39,714 nt of DNA from Bacillota bacterium (lineage in GTDB: Bacteria > Sysuimicrobiota > Sysuimicrobiia > Sysuimicrobiales > Segetimicrobiaceae): assembly GCA_021324295.1 (NCBI GenBank), contig JAJPJJ010000051.1, positions 1-39,714 of the forward strand, written 5' to 3'. Below are positions 18,147 to 26,831 of the stretch, piece after piece. The notes under the pieces were generated by a model. It was not told the DNA's origin and made no database searches. It was given only the letters and a program-made list of their open reading frames with translations. How positions within the stretch are numbered: the first letter of the stretch is position 1; every line of letters begins with the position of its first letter. A program made the position numbers and the translations under genes.

Positions 18147-20803
18147 GCCACCTCCGTGAGGTCCAGCCAGTTGGGGCCCGCCCCGATGTCCACCCAGAGC
18201 GGCACGGTGAGGGGATACGCCTCGCCCATCAGCCACCGGATCCGCGGCGCGAGGTCGCGCACCCGGTCCTCGGGCACTTCGAACAGCAGCTCGTCGTGGA
18301 TCTGCAGGACCATCTCGACGCCCTCGGCGCCCGGCAGGAGGTCCCGCGCGATCCCGAGCATCGCGAGCTTGATGATGTCCGCCGCGGTGCCCTGGATCGT
18401 CGCGTTGATCGCCACGCGCTCGGCGCGCTCGCGCGTCTGCCGCTGCCGGCTCAGGATATCCGGCACCGGGATGCGGCGGCCCAGCAGCGTCTCGACGTAC
18501 CCGTCCCGCCGGGCCTGCTCGACGGCCGTCTGCATGTACGCCGCCACGCGCGGGTAGCGGGCGAAGTAGGTCTCCATGAAGGCCCGCGCCTCCTCGCGGC
18601 TCGTCTTGAGCCGCACGGCGAGGCCGTGCTCGGTGATCCCGTAGACGATCCCGTAGTTGAACACCTTGGCCTTGCGTCGCATCTCGGCCGTCACCGCGTC
18701 CGCCGCCACGCCGAACACCTCCGCCGCGGTCGCGGTGTGGATGTCCTCGCCGCCCCGGAACGCCTCGAGCAGGCCGGGGTCCTGCGTGATGTGCGCGAGG
18801 ACCCGCAGCTCGATCTGCGAGTAGTCCGCCGACACGAGCACCGTGCCGGGCCGGCCCGCGACGAACGCGCGCCGGACCTGCCGGCCGTCCTCCTCGAAGA
18901 TCGGGATGTTCTGGAGGTTCGGCTCCGTCGTGATGATGCGGCCGGTGCTCGAGCCGGCCTGGTTGAAGGTGGCGTGCAGCCGCGCGGTCTGCGGGTGCAC
19001 CATCTCGGGCAGCACGTCCACATAGGTACCGAGGAGCTTGCTCAGCCGCCGGTGCTCGAGGATCCTGGCCACGACCTCGTTGTACGGGGCGAGCTGCTCC
19101 AGCACCTCGGCGTCCGTCGAGAACCCGGTCTTGGTGCGTTTGAGCGCGGGGAGCTGGAGCTTCTCGAACAGGACGAACGCGAGCTGCTTCGGGGAACCGA
19201 CGTTGAACTCCGCGCCCGCGAGGCGGTAGATCTCCTGGGTGAGCGCGTCCAGGCGCGCCCGGAACGTCCGCGACAGCGCCCGGAGCGCCTCGACGTCGAT
19301 CGCGACCCCGGCGCGCTCCATCCGCGCGAGGACCCCGGCGAGCGGCAGCTCGACGTCGCGGTAGAGACGGTCGACCCCGCGGTCCCGCAGCTCCGCCTCC
19401 ATGACGTCGCCGAGCCGGAGGATGACGTCGGCCGCCTCGGCCGCGCGCGCGCCCGGGGCCGGCCCGAGGGCGAGGCCGTCCCCCTCGGCGGGGGCGTCGC
19501 CGCTCAGGCGCCACCGCAGGTGGTCCCAGGCCGCGTCGGCGAGCGTGTGGGTGCGCTTGCCCGGATCCAGGAGGTACGAGGCGAGCGAGACGTCGAACGC
19601 GAAGCCCCGGGGCGCCGCCCCGGCGCCCTCCAGGAGCAGGCGGTCGCGCTTGCTGTCCTCGCTCAGCTTGGGCAGGTCGTCCCGTCCGAGCGCCTGCGCG
19701 AGCGCGGCGGGGAGCCCGTCGGAGACATCGAGGTACACCGCGTCGCCCGGCCGGACCGCGAGCGCGACGCCGCGGAGCCGGGCGAGCAGCGGGTGGCCCG
19801 CGTCCGCGACGGTGGCCAGCGCAAGCTGCCTCGCCCCCGCGAGGTACGGCCCCAGGGCGTCCGCGGTGATCGTCCGGTACGTCCCCGGCACCTGCTCCGC
19901 GGGCGCGGCCGCAGTCACCCCGAGCCGGTCGAGCAGGGACTTGAACTCCAGTCTCGTGAACAGCTCGCGCACCCGCGCCGCCTCGAACGGGCGGCGCCTC
20001 AGCGCCTCCCACGCGATCGGCACGTCCACGTCCGTGCTGATCGTCGCCAGGTGCTTGCTCTGCAGCACCTGCTCCCGGTAGGCCGCCAGGCGCTCGCGCA
20101 GCCGCGCGTCCCGCACGCCGTCGGGCCCGTCGAGGAGGGCTTCCACGGTCGCCCCCTGGGCCAGCAGCCGCGCCGCCGTCTTCCCGCCGATCCCCGGCAC
20201 GCCCGGGATGTTGTCGGTGGGATCGCCTTTGAGGCTCTTGAGGTCCGGCACCTGGGCCGGTGCCACCCCGAGCTTCGCGCGGACCGCGGCCTCATCGTAG
20301 ATCGCCGTATCGCTCGTGCCCCGGCTCGTCACCATGACGCGCGTGTGCGGCGAGACGAGCTGCAGCGCGTCCAGGTCGCCCGTGACGATCAGGACCTCCA
20401 TCCCGCGCTCCTCGGCCCGCCGGGCGATCGTCCCGATCACGTCGTCGGCCTCGTACCCGGCCACCTCGAAGACGGGCATCTCGAGCGCCTCCACCACCTC
20501 CTTCGCGAGGGCGACCTGCGGGCGGAGGTCGTCCGGCATCCTGGACCTCGTCGCCTTGTAGGCCGCGGACGCCTCGTGCCGGAAAGTGGGGCCGGGCTTG
20601 TCGAACGCCACGGCGACGTACTCCGGGCGCTCCTCCTCGAGGACCTTGAGGAGCATCGTCGTGAAGCCGTACACGGCGTTCGTGGGCCGGCCGTCGCGCG
20701 TCGTGAAGTACGGCAGGGCAAAGAAGGCCCGGTAGACCAGGCCGTTCGCATCGACGAGCAGGATCTTGGCGCGGTGGTCCGGGTGGACGGAGGCGGACGA
20801 CAT
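18143..20803 (-). CDS. polA: DNA polymerase I (PolA), degenerate proofreading domain
   Basis: Fills repair gaps and removes primers. The 886-residue protein starts with a 5' nuclease domain with intact acidic motifs (GYEADDVIG, TGDLDALQL, LKGDPTDNIPGVPGIGGKTA). The middle domain has the proofreading fold but not its catalytic residues: where E. coli has the Asp-x-Glu pair this protein reads LALATVADAGHP, and the YxxxD motif is missing. The polymerase domain is complete: motif A SADYSQIELR, O-helix RRKAKVFNYGIVYG, motif C LQIHDELLFE. The O-helix carries Tyr717 where Taq has Phe667. ATG 20803 is 10 nt after a TATAAT box and has little room for a ribosome site. It overlaps coaE by 4 bp. Confidence 0.97.
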   Translation of the reverse strand: MSSASVHPDHRAKILLVDANGLVYRAFFALPYFTTRDGRPTNAVYGFTTMLLKVLEEERPEYVAVAFDKPGPTFRHEASAAYKATRSRMPDDLRPQVALAKEVVEALEMPVFEVAGYEADDVIGTIARRAEERGMEVLIVTGDLDALQLVSPHTRVMVTSRGTSDTAIYDEAAVRAKLGVAPAQVPDLKSLKGDPTDNIPGVPGIGGKTAARLLAQGATVEALLDGPDGVRDARLRERLAAYREQVLQSKHLATISTDVDVPIAWEALRRRPFEAARVRELFTRLEFKSLLDRLGVTAAAPAEQVPGTYRTITADALGPYLAGARQLALATVADAGHPLLARLRGVALAVRPGDAVYLDVSDGLPAALAQALGRDDLPKLSEDSKRDRLLLEGAGAAPRGFAFDVSLASYLLDPGKRTHTLADAAWDHLRWRLSGDAPAEGDGLALGPAPGARAAEAADVILRLGDVMEAELRDRGVDRLYRDVELPLAGVLARMERAGVAIDVEALRALSRTFRARLDALTQEIYRLAGAEFNVGSPKQLAFVLFEKLQLPALKRTKTGFSTDAEVLEQLAPYNEVVARILEHRRLSKLLGTYVDVLPEMVHPQTARLHATFNQAGSSTGRIITTEPNLQNIPIFEEDGRQVRRAFVAGRPGTVLVSADYSQIELRVLAHITQDPGLLEAFRGGEDIHTATAAEVFGVAADAVTAEMRRKAKVFNYGIVYGITEHGLAVRLKTSREEARAFMETYFARYPRVAAYMQTAVEQARRDGYVETLLGRRIPVPDILSRQRQTRERAERVAINATIQGTAADIIKLAMLGIARDLLPGAEGVEMVLQIHDELLFEVPEDRVRDLAPRIRWLMGEAYPLTVPLWVDIGAGPNWLDLTEVA

Positions 20804-20813
20804 CTCGCGGTAG

Positions 20814-20819
20814 ATTATA
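20814..20819 (-). promoter_or_regulatory. polA promoter, extended -10 (TGC-TATAAT)
   Basis: Minus-strand TGCTATAAT ends 10 nt before ATG 20803. The transcript would start about 3-5 nt ahead of the start codon, so the polA message is nearly leaderless. Confidence 0.6.
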
Positions 20820-20928
20820 GCATTCGTTGCCGGGGGTCATCCGCCGGACCCGGCGGGGGACCCGCGGAGGCTCGCGGCGACCGAGGCGGCGGCGCGCGTG
20901 ACGCTTCCCCCTCCACGGAGGCCCGTGG

Positions 20929-20934
20929 TACTAT
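20929..20934 (+). promoter_or_regulatory. candidate promoter of tRNA-Leu(CAA) (TGG-TACTAT)
   Basis: Extended -10 element TGGTACTAT ends 15 nt before the tRNA 5' end, which suits a short tRNA leader. No clear -35 box is present. Confidence 0.5.
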
Positions 20935-20949
20935 TGGAGCGCCGGGCGT

Positions 20950-21036
20950 GCCGGAGTGTCGGAATCGGCAGACGATGGCGACTCAAAATCGCCTGGGCTC
21001 ACGCCCGTGGGGGTTCGAGTCCCTCCTCCGGCACCA
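20950..21036 (+). tRNA. tRNA-Leu (anticodon CAA)
   Basis: GCCGGAG pairs with CTCCGGC, followed by A73 and an encoded CCA. The stem GGCGA/TCGCC holds the loop CTCAAAA, giving anticodon CAA. The long variable arm (TGGGCTCACGCCCGT region) marks it as class II. Length is 87 nt. It is divergent from polA. The 109 bp after it (21037-21145) hold nothing recognisable. Confidence 0.97.
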
Positions 21037-21145
21037 CGGTCACCTGAGGGCGGTGCGCACGGAGATACTCCCGCAGCGGGCGTAGGCCCCGCGGGCGAGC
21101 ATCCAGCCTCGCAGCACGCGTAAGGCGGTCTCGAAGGCGCACGGC

Positions 21146-22210
21146 CTACTCCCACCCTGGCTTCGGCGCAAACATCCCGAGATAGTGGCTCATGAACGTC
21201 CGGAGCACGCCGGGACGCGCGACGCAGGCGGCGAGCGCGCCGAGGGCCCGGGCAGGCAGCGTGAGCACGGCGACAGTCGCCCAGCGGAGCACGCGGTACC
21301 GCCGCCGCTGCGCCCGGACGAACGCGCTGTAGCGGGCACGGGCATCCTCCAGGGTGAGCCGCCCGTCGAGCGCGCGCCCGATCAGGCGGCCGCAGACCTG
21401 CCCGGCCAGGACCGCGGAGCGGATGCCCTCGCCGCTCAACGGCAGACACTGGCCCGCGGCGTCGCCGACCGTGAACACGCCGTCCACGACGGGCGGGTGC
21501 AGGCCGCCCCGCAGGAAGCCCCCGTGCAGCGGTCCGCTCGGCATGCCGAGGCGGTCGAGGAACGCGGCGAGGGCCGGGCCCAGGCGGCTGCGGGCGCGGT
21601 AGCTCAGGAGCCCGACCCGGGTGGTGCGGCCCGCGGGGAACGCCCACGCGTAGCCGTCCGGCGCGACGTCGGGCCAGAAGTAGAAGTGCAGCCCGGGCGC
21701 AAACGGCGCCGGCACGTCGGCCTCGAGCCCGAAGTACAAGATGGGCCGGCCGCGCGGCGCGGGGTGGCTTCCAGGGCGCGGGGCCTCGGAGGCGCCGCCG
21801 GCCAGCGCGGCCCTCCACCCCGTGCAGTCCACGAGCACCCGCGCCGGGACGTCGCCGGCGGAGGTCAGCGCGACCGTCCGCCGGTGGCCACGCGCGGCCG
21901 CCCGCACCACGGGCGCGCCCGAGCCGGCGAGCGCCGCGCGGCAGCACGCGCGGTACTCGAACGTGCAGAACGGCTCCGGGACCGGCCACCGCACCTCCCG
22001 GTCCGGCGTGTGGATGACGAGGTGCTCGTGGACCTGCTGTACCGACCCCAGCGCGCCGAGGGCGGCCAGGACGCCGAGCGGCGCCCCGCAGGCGGACGTC
22101 TGCCCCTCCCCTACGTCCACGGGGTCGAGCAGGAGCGCGCGGTCGGGCAGCTCGCGGGCGACGGCCAGCCCGGCGAAGGACGCGCCGGCGATGACGACGT
22201 CGCGCGTCAC
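21146..22210 (-). CDS. FAD-dependent oxidoreductase, geranylgeranyl reductase-like
   Basis: The 354-residue flavoprotein resembles the geranylgeranyl reductase / FAD monooxygenase superfamily. The N-terminal FAD-binding strand and loop read DVVIAGASFAGLAVAREL (residues 4-21), and a second FAD motif, VFTVGDAAGQCLPLSGEGI, lies two thirds along. Members of this group saturate isoprenoid chains or hydroxylate small molecules; the substrate is not apparent here. GTG 22210 overlaps the glutaredoxin-like stop (GTGA), so the two are coupled. A cysteine-rich patch (FEYRACCRAAL) is unusual. Upstream in-frame codons are shadows of the glutaredoxin gene. Confidence 0.85.
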   Translation of the reverse strand: MTRDVVIAGASFAGLAVARELPDRALLLDPVDVGEGQTSACGAPLGVLAALGALGSVQQVHEHLVIHTPDREVRWPVPEPFCTFEYRACCRAALAGSGAPVVRAAARGHRRTVALTSAGDVPARVLVDCTGWRAALAGGASEAPRPGSHPAPRGRPILYFGLEADVPAPFAPGLHFYFWPDVAPDGYAWAFPAGRTTRVGLLSYRARSRLGPALAAFLDRLGMPSGPLHGGFLRGGLHPPVVDGVFTVGDAAGQCLPLSGEGIRSAVLAGQVCGRLIGRALDGRLTLEDARARYSAFVRAQRRRYRVLRWATVAVLTLPARALGALAACVARPGVLRTFMSHYLGMFAPKPGWE

Positions 22211-22455
22211 CGCCGTCGGCCGGCCCCGGCCAGCGCCGCGCGCAGGGCCGGGATCGTCACGCGGAGACGCGCGATCTCCCGGCCGTCGAGGAGCACGACG
22301 GGGATCGCCTCGCGGTATCGGGCCAGCAGCTCGGGATCCCGGGTGACGTCCACGTAGTCGATGCGGAATCCAAACTCCGGCCGGAGGTGCTCCAGCGCCG
22401 CGAGCGCCTTGCTGCACAGGGGGCAGTCCTGCTTGCCGTACACCACCACGGTCAT
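22207..22455 (-). CDS. glutaredoxin-like thiol protein
   Basis: An 82-residue thioredoxin-fold protein with an N-terminal strand MTVVVYGKQDC and active site C11-P-L-C14, followed by a cis-Pro motif in AIPVVLLDG (conserved IPV). This is typical of small glutaredoxin/DUF836-type proteins. CPLC is a variant of the usual CPYC. ATG 22455 follows GAGGA; an in-frame GTG at 22476 would add 7 residues. It is coupled by overlap to the flavin-dependent reductase and may exchange thiols with it, though that is inference. Confidence 0.82.
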   Translation of the reverse strand: MTVVVYGKQDCPLCSKALAALEHLRPEFGFRIDYVDVTRDPELLARYREAIPVVLLDGREIARLRVTIPALRAALAGAGRRR

Positions 22456-22516
22456 CGCCGTCGGTCCTCGCCCCACCGGGTGCCCGGCGCCCCCGCTGCC
22501 TGCCGCGACGAGCGCG

Positions 22517-23236
22517 TCACGGGGCCACCGGGTGCGCGAGGCGCAGAACAGGGAGCGCCTGCACGGCCGGGATCGTCACCGTCTCCTGACGGGCGATCGT
22601 AATGCCCAAGCCGAGCGCGCGCAGGCCTTCGACCACCCCGCCGCGGATGCGCAGCGCCCTTTCCAGGGTCTGGGGGTCGCCGATCGCGGTCACGATGTAC
22701 GGGGGGAGGAGGCGACGCTGGCCGACGATGATCGTGCCGCCGACCTGGCTGAACCCGGTGGAGGCGATCACCCGGGTGTTGTTGACGGCGATCGCCTCGG
22801 CGCCGGCCGCCCACAGCTCATTGACGACGCTCGCCAGGTCGACGTACTGGACGACCGGCGGCGCCTGGCCGGCCACCGCGAGGGTGCCGTCGCGCAGGGA
22901 GACGGCGACGCCGGGACCGCCGAGCGACACCAGCCCGGCCGCGACCCGCAGGGCGGCCAGCTCGTGCCGCAAGGCCTGGTCTGTGCTCTTGCGCTGGGCG
23001 GCCGCCGTCTCGAACCCGGCGAGGCGCCGGCTGAGCTGGGCCACCTGGCCCTCGAGGTCCTGACGCGCCTCCCGCTCCTGCCGCAGCATCGTCGCGAGCG
23101 CGTACACGTTGCGCGTGGGGACGCCCTCCTGGGTCGAGAGGACGCGGCCGGCGCGGAACTGGACGACGAGCAGGAAGCCCAGCGCCATCAGCAGCACGGC
23201 GAAGAGCGCCTGCCACCAGGCGGCGCCGCCCGTCAC
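22517..23236 (-). CDS. DUF881 family membrane-anchored protein
   Basis: The 239-residue protein has one N-terminal membrane segment (about residues 7-27, ALFAVLLMALGFLLVV), then a heptad-rich coiled coil (about 45-95) and the DUF881 domain (GPGVAVSLRDG, VNELWAAGAEAIAVNNTRV, AIGDPQTLERAL). DUF881 proteins often sit near cell division or sporulation genes in Gram-positive bacteria; their function is not established. GTG 23236 is chosen because it overlaps the dnaE stop (GTGA); a GTG three codons upstream (23245) is possible. Confidence 0.85.
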   Translation of the reverse strand: MTGGAAWWQALFAVLLMALGFLLVVQFRAGRVLSTQEGVPTRNVYALATMLRQEREARQDLEGQVAQLSRRLAGFETAAAQRKSTDQALRHELAALRVAAGLVSLGGPGVAVSLRDGTLAVAGQAPPVVQYVDLASVVNELWAAGAEAIAVNNTRVIASTGFSQVGGTIIVGQRRLLPPYIVTAIGDPQTLERALRIRGGVVEGLRALGLGITIARQETVTIPAVQALPVLRLAHPVAP

Positions 23237-26200
23237 TCTTCCCACACGTTGCCCTCGCCGAAGAGGCGCTCCAGGTCTTGCGGGAGGCTCCCGCTGTCGA
23301 GGAGGGCGCCCGGGAGCGCGAACACGTACTCGGTGCCGTCGGCGGTGACGACGTGGGCACGGACCGGGCGGTCACCGGGGTGCTCGCGCACGTACCGCTC
23401 GAGCTGGTCGAGCTCCTCGACCGAGCTGACCCGGACGCGGAGCGCGGGACGCGCGGGCGGCCCGCTCCCCCGCGCCCCGTTGCCCCCGCTCGCGCGCGCC
23501 GCCGTCCCGTTGCGCGCGGCCGCAGGGCCCGGGCGCGCCGGCATCCCACTCGCCCGCGCGGGGGCCGGGGCCGCAGCCGCTGCCTCCTCCGGGGTCGGCG
23601 GCAGCGACAGGATCTCGTCGCAGAGGAGCTTGACGGATTGTTCCTCGATATCGACCCTCCCCCGCAGGAGGACCACAGCGTCCCGCTTGAGGGCGAAGCC
23701 CTGCTGCTCGTACGCCCGCGGGAACACGAGGACCTCCACGCTGCCGGTAAGGTCCTCCAGGGTGAGGAACGCCATCGTGGATCCCGACCGCGTCACGCTG
23801 CGCTTGACGCCCGCGACGAGTCCCCCCACCACGACCTCCTGGCGGTCCGGCAGGTCCGCGAGCTGCGCGACGGTCGAGGTCACCCGCCGGCTCAACACCG
23901 GCTCCCACCGCCGCAGCGGGTGATCGGAGATGTACAGGCCGAGCATCTCGCGCTCCATGGTGAGCAGCTCGTCGCGCGTGAACTCCGGGGCCGACCCCTC
24001 GGGCGGCGCCTCCACGGGCGCGCCGCCGAGGTCGAAGAGGCCCGTCTGGCCCTGGGCGCGATCCCGCTGGGCGCGCTGGGCGCGGTCCAGCGTGTCGTCG
24101 AGGGTCTGCAGCATCTGCGCGCGGGAGGCGCCGAGCGAATCCATCGCGCCGGCCTTGATGAGGCTGGCGATCACCCGCTGGTTGACCTGGCGCGTGTCCA
24201 CGCGCGCGCAGAAGTCCGCGAGGCTGCGGAACGGCCCCCCCGCCGCGCGCGCCGCGATGATCGCCTCCACGGCGCCCACGCCGACGTTGCGGATCGCCGC
24301 GAGGCCGAACCGGATCGCGTCCGCGGTCCGGTCCGGCGCCGTGGAGGCGACGGCGAACGACGCCGCGCTGGCGTTCACGTCGGGCGGGAGGATCCGGATC
24401 CCCATCCGGTGACACTCCGCGACGGCCTGCGCGACCTTGTCCATGTTGCCGGCGTCGCTGCTGAGCACCGCGGCCATGTACTCGGCGGGGTAGTGCGCCT
24501 TGAGGTAGGCGGTGTAGTAGGCGATGAGGCCGTAGCAGGCGGCGTGCGCGCGGTTGAAGCCGTACCGGGCGAACGGCTCGAACTGCTCGAAGATCTGATC
24601 CACGACCCGGGGCGGCACGCCGTTCTTACGGGCGCCGGCGACGAACTTTTCCCGCTGGGCGAGCAGCCGGTCCTTGATCTTCTTGCGGATCGCGTAGCAC
24701 AGGACGTCCGCCTCGGCGAGCGTGTACCCGGCGATCGCCTGCGCGACCGTCATGATGTCCTCTTGGTAGACCATCACCCCGTAGGTCTCCTTGAGGACCA
24801 GCTCCAGACGCGGGTGCAGGTAGGTGACGGGCTCCTGGCCGCGCTTGCGCCGGATGTAGGCCGGGATGTTGGCCATGGGGCCGGGCCGGAACAGCGCCAC
24901 CATCGCCATGACGTCCTCGATCCGGTCCGGCCGCAGCTCCTTGAGGTACCGCGTCATCCCGCGGCCTTCGAGCTGGAAGATCCCGGTCGTGTCGCCGGAC
25001 GCCAGCAGGTCGTAGGTCTTCCGGTCGTCCAGCGGAAGGCGCTGGAGATCGACGGTGACGCCGCGGGTCTCCCGGATGATCCTGATCGCGGTGTCGAGGA
25101 TCGTCAGGTTGGCGAGGCCGAGAAAGTCGATCTTGAGCAGCCCGAGCCGCGCGACGCTGTTCATGTCGTACTGGGTCATCAAGAGGTCGCCCTTCGTGGC
25201 TCGCTGCAGCGGGACGTGATCGGTCAGCGGATCGCGCGAGATGATCACGCCGGCGGCATGGGTGCTGGCGTGCCGGGCCACGCCCTCGAGCTTCTGGGCC
25301 ATGTCGAGGAGCCGGCGCACCTGCGGGTCGCCCTCGGCGGCCGCCCGCAGCTCCGGCTCCTGCTGGAGCGCCTCCCGCAGCGTGACCGTCGGACCGGGGA
25401 TCAGCTTGGCGATGCGGTCGACGTCCCCGTACGGCAGCCCCATCACCCGGCCGACGTCCCGGATCGCGGCGCGCGCGCCCATCGTCCCGAACGTGATGAT
25501 CTGGGCCACGCGGTCGGCGCCGTACTTCTCCACCACGTACTGGATGACCTCATCGCGCCGGCTGTCCATGAAGTCGACGTCGATGTCCGGCATCGTGTAC
25601 CGTTCGAGGTTGAGGAAGCGGTCGAACGGAAGGCGGTAGGCGATCGGGTCCACGTCCGTCACGCCGCACGCGTACAGGACCAGGCTCCCCGCGGCGGACC
25701 CGCGCACCGTCGTCAGGATGCCGCGCCGGCGCGCGAAGTTGACGAAGTCCTGCACGATCAGGAAGTACGGCGCGTACCCCATCTGGCCGATGACGCCGAG
25801 CTCGTAGTCGAGGCGCTCGGCCAGCGCGGGGGTGATCTGCCCGTAGAGGCGCCGCAGACCCCCTTCGCACAGCCGGCGGAGGTAGGAGTCGGCGGTCTCG
25901 CCGGGCGGCACGGGGAAGTGGGGCAGCTTGGTCCGGCCGGTCTCGATCCTCACATCGCACCGCTCGGCGATGTCGAGCGTGGCGCGCAGGGCCTCCGGCA
26001 GCTCCGCGAACCGCGCCGCCATCTCCTCCGGGCTCTTGAGGTAGAACTCGGGCGTATCGCCCATCCGGGGCTTGTCCTTCTGATCGAGGCCGATGCCCAT
26101 CTGGATGCACATCAGGGCATCCTGCGCGTCGGCCTCGTCGCGCGTGACGTAGTGCACGTCGTTCGTGGCGACAAGCGGCACGCCGAGCGCGCGCGCGAGC

Positions 26201-26778
26201 GGCACGAGGCCGCGCACGACGGCCTGCTGGTCCGCCAGGCCGTGATTCTGCACCTCCAGGTAGAAGTTGCCGGGCCCGAAGATATCCCGGTACGCGGCCG
26301 CGAGCTCGCGCGCCGCCTGGAAGTCCTCGCGCAGAATGGCCCGCGGGATCTCGCCCTGCAGGCACCCCGAGAGCCCGATGAGGCCCGCGGCGTGGCGGCT
26401 GAGGAGCTCGCGGTCGATCCGCGGCTTGTAGTAGAAGCCGTCGAGGTGCGCGGCCGTCGTGAGCTTGAGGAGGTTGCGGTACCCCTCGTCGGTGGCGGCG
26501 AGCAGCACGAGGTGGAACGCCGACGCATCCAGCTTGGGGTCCCTGTCCGTCATCCGCCGTGGGGCGACGTAGGCCTCCATGCCGATGATCGGCCGGATCC
26601 CGTGGGCCCGCGCGCTCTCGTAGAACTCGATCGCCCCGTACATCACGCCGTGATCGGTCAGGGCCAGGGCCGGGAGGCCCAGCGCGGCGGCCCGTTGCAT
26701 CAGGGCGTCGATCCGGCTCTCGCCATCGAGGAGGGAGTATTCGGTGTGCAGGTGACAGTGGACGAACTCAGGGGGCAT
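23233..26778 (-). CDS. dnaE: DNA polymerase III alpha subunit (DnaE) with intact PHP domain
   Basis: The replicative polymerase subunit, 1181 residues. The N-terminal PHP domain appears to retain nine metal ligands: H9, H11, D18, H43 (LTDHGVMYG), E68 (GMEAYV), H89, C139 (SGCLQG), D207 and H209 (TNDVHY), so it probably has its own 3'-5' exonuclease. The catalytic aspartates are in TMPDIDVDFMDSRRDE. HASTHAAGVIIS and FNRAHAACYGLIAYYTAYLKA are further family motifs. Near the C-terminus an OB fold follows (VVVGGLVAGVKRSVTRSGSTMAFLTLED is the region; about residues 985-1060). ATG 26778 follows GGAGGAG. It overlaps the DUF881 gene by 4 bp. Confidence 0.96.
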   Translation of the reverse strand: MPPEFVHCHLHTEYSLLDGESRIDALMQRAAALGLPALALTDHGVMYGAIEFYESARAHGIRPIIGMEAYVAPRRMTDRDPKLDASAFHLVLLAATDEGYRNLLKLTTAAHLDGFYYKPRIDRELLSRHAAGLIGLSGCLQGEIPRAILREDFQAARELAAAYRDIFGPGNFYLEVQNHGLADQQAVVRGLVPLARALGVPLVATNDVHYVTRDEADAQDALMCIQMGIGLDQKDKPRMGDTPEFYLKSPEEMAARFAELPEALRATLDIAERCDVRIETGRTKLPHFPVPPGETADSYLRRLCEGGLRRLYGQITPALAERLDYELGVIGQMGYAPYFLIVQDFVNFARRRGILTTVRGSAAGSLVLYACGVTDVDPIAYRLPFDRFLNLERYTMPDIDVDFMDSRRDEVIQYVVEKYGADRVAQIITFGTMGARAAIRDVGRVMGLPYGDVDRIAKLIPGPTVTLREALQQEPELRAAAEGDPQVRRLLDMAQKLEGVARHASTHAAGVIISRDPLTDHVPLQRATKGDLLMTQYDMNSVARLGLLKIDFLGLANLTILDTAIRIIRETRGVTVDLQRLPLDDRKTYDLLASGDTTGIFQLEGRGMTRYLKELRPDRIEDVMAMVALFRPGPMANIPAYIRRKRGQEPVTYLHPRLELVLKETYGVMVYQEDIMTVAQAIAGYTLAEADVLCYAIRKKIKDRLLAQREKFVAGARKNGVPPRVVDQIFEQFEPFARYGFNRAHAACYGLIAYYTAYLKAHYPAEYMAAVLSSDAGNMDKVAQAVAECHRMGIRILPPDVNASAASFAVASTAPDRTADAIRFGLAAIRNVGVGAVEAIIAARAAGGPFRSLADFCARVDTRQVNQRVIASLIKAGAMDSLGASRAQMLQTLDDTLDRAQRAQRDRAQGQTGLFDLGGAPVEAPPEGSAPEFTRDELLTMEREMLGLYISDHPLRRWEPVLSRRVTSTVAQLADLPDRQEVVVGGLVAGVKRSVTRSGSTMAFLTLEDLTGSVEVLVFPRAYEQQGFALKRDAVVLLRGRVDIEEQSVKLLCDEILSLPPTPEEAAAAAPAPARASGMPARPGPAAARNGTAARASGGNGARGSGPPARPALRVRVSSVEELDQLERYVREHPGDRPVRAHVVTADGTEYVFALPGALLDSGSLPQDLERLFGEGNVWEE

Positions 26779-26813
26779 GCACTGTCTCCTCCGGCTCGCC
26801 TGCGTTCCGTCCC

Positions 26814-26819
26814 ATTGTA
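26814..26819 (-). promoter_or_regulatory. dnaE promoter, extended -10 (TGC-TACAAT)
   Basis: Minus-strand TGCTACAAT in the 53-bp gap after the TrmA-like gene. The start would give a leader near 30 nt that contains the dnaE ribosome site GGAGGAG. It belongs to the same sequence class as the tRNA, uvrB and polA elements. Confidence 0.55.
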
Positions 26820-26831
26820 GCAGAACCGCTC

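Noticed and set aside
23278-26820. Plus-strand open frame of 1180 codons opposite dnaE
   Set aside because: Antisense shadow of dnaE, rich in Arg, Asp, His and Val repeats typical of mirrored GC-rich codons.
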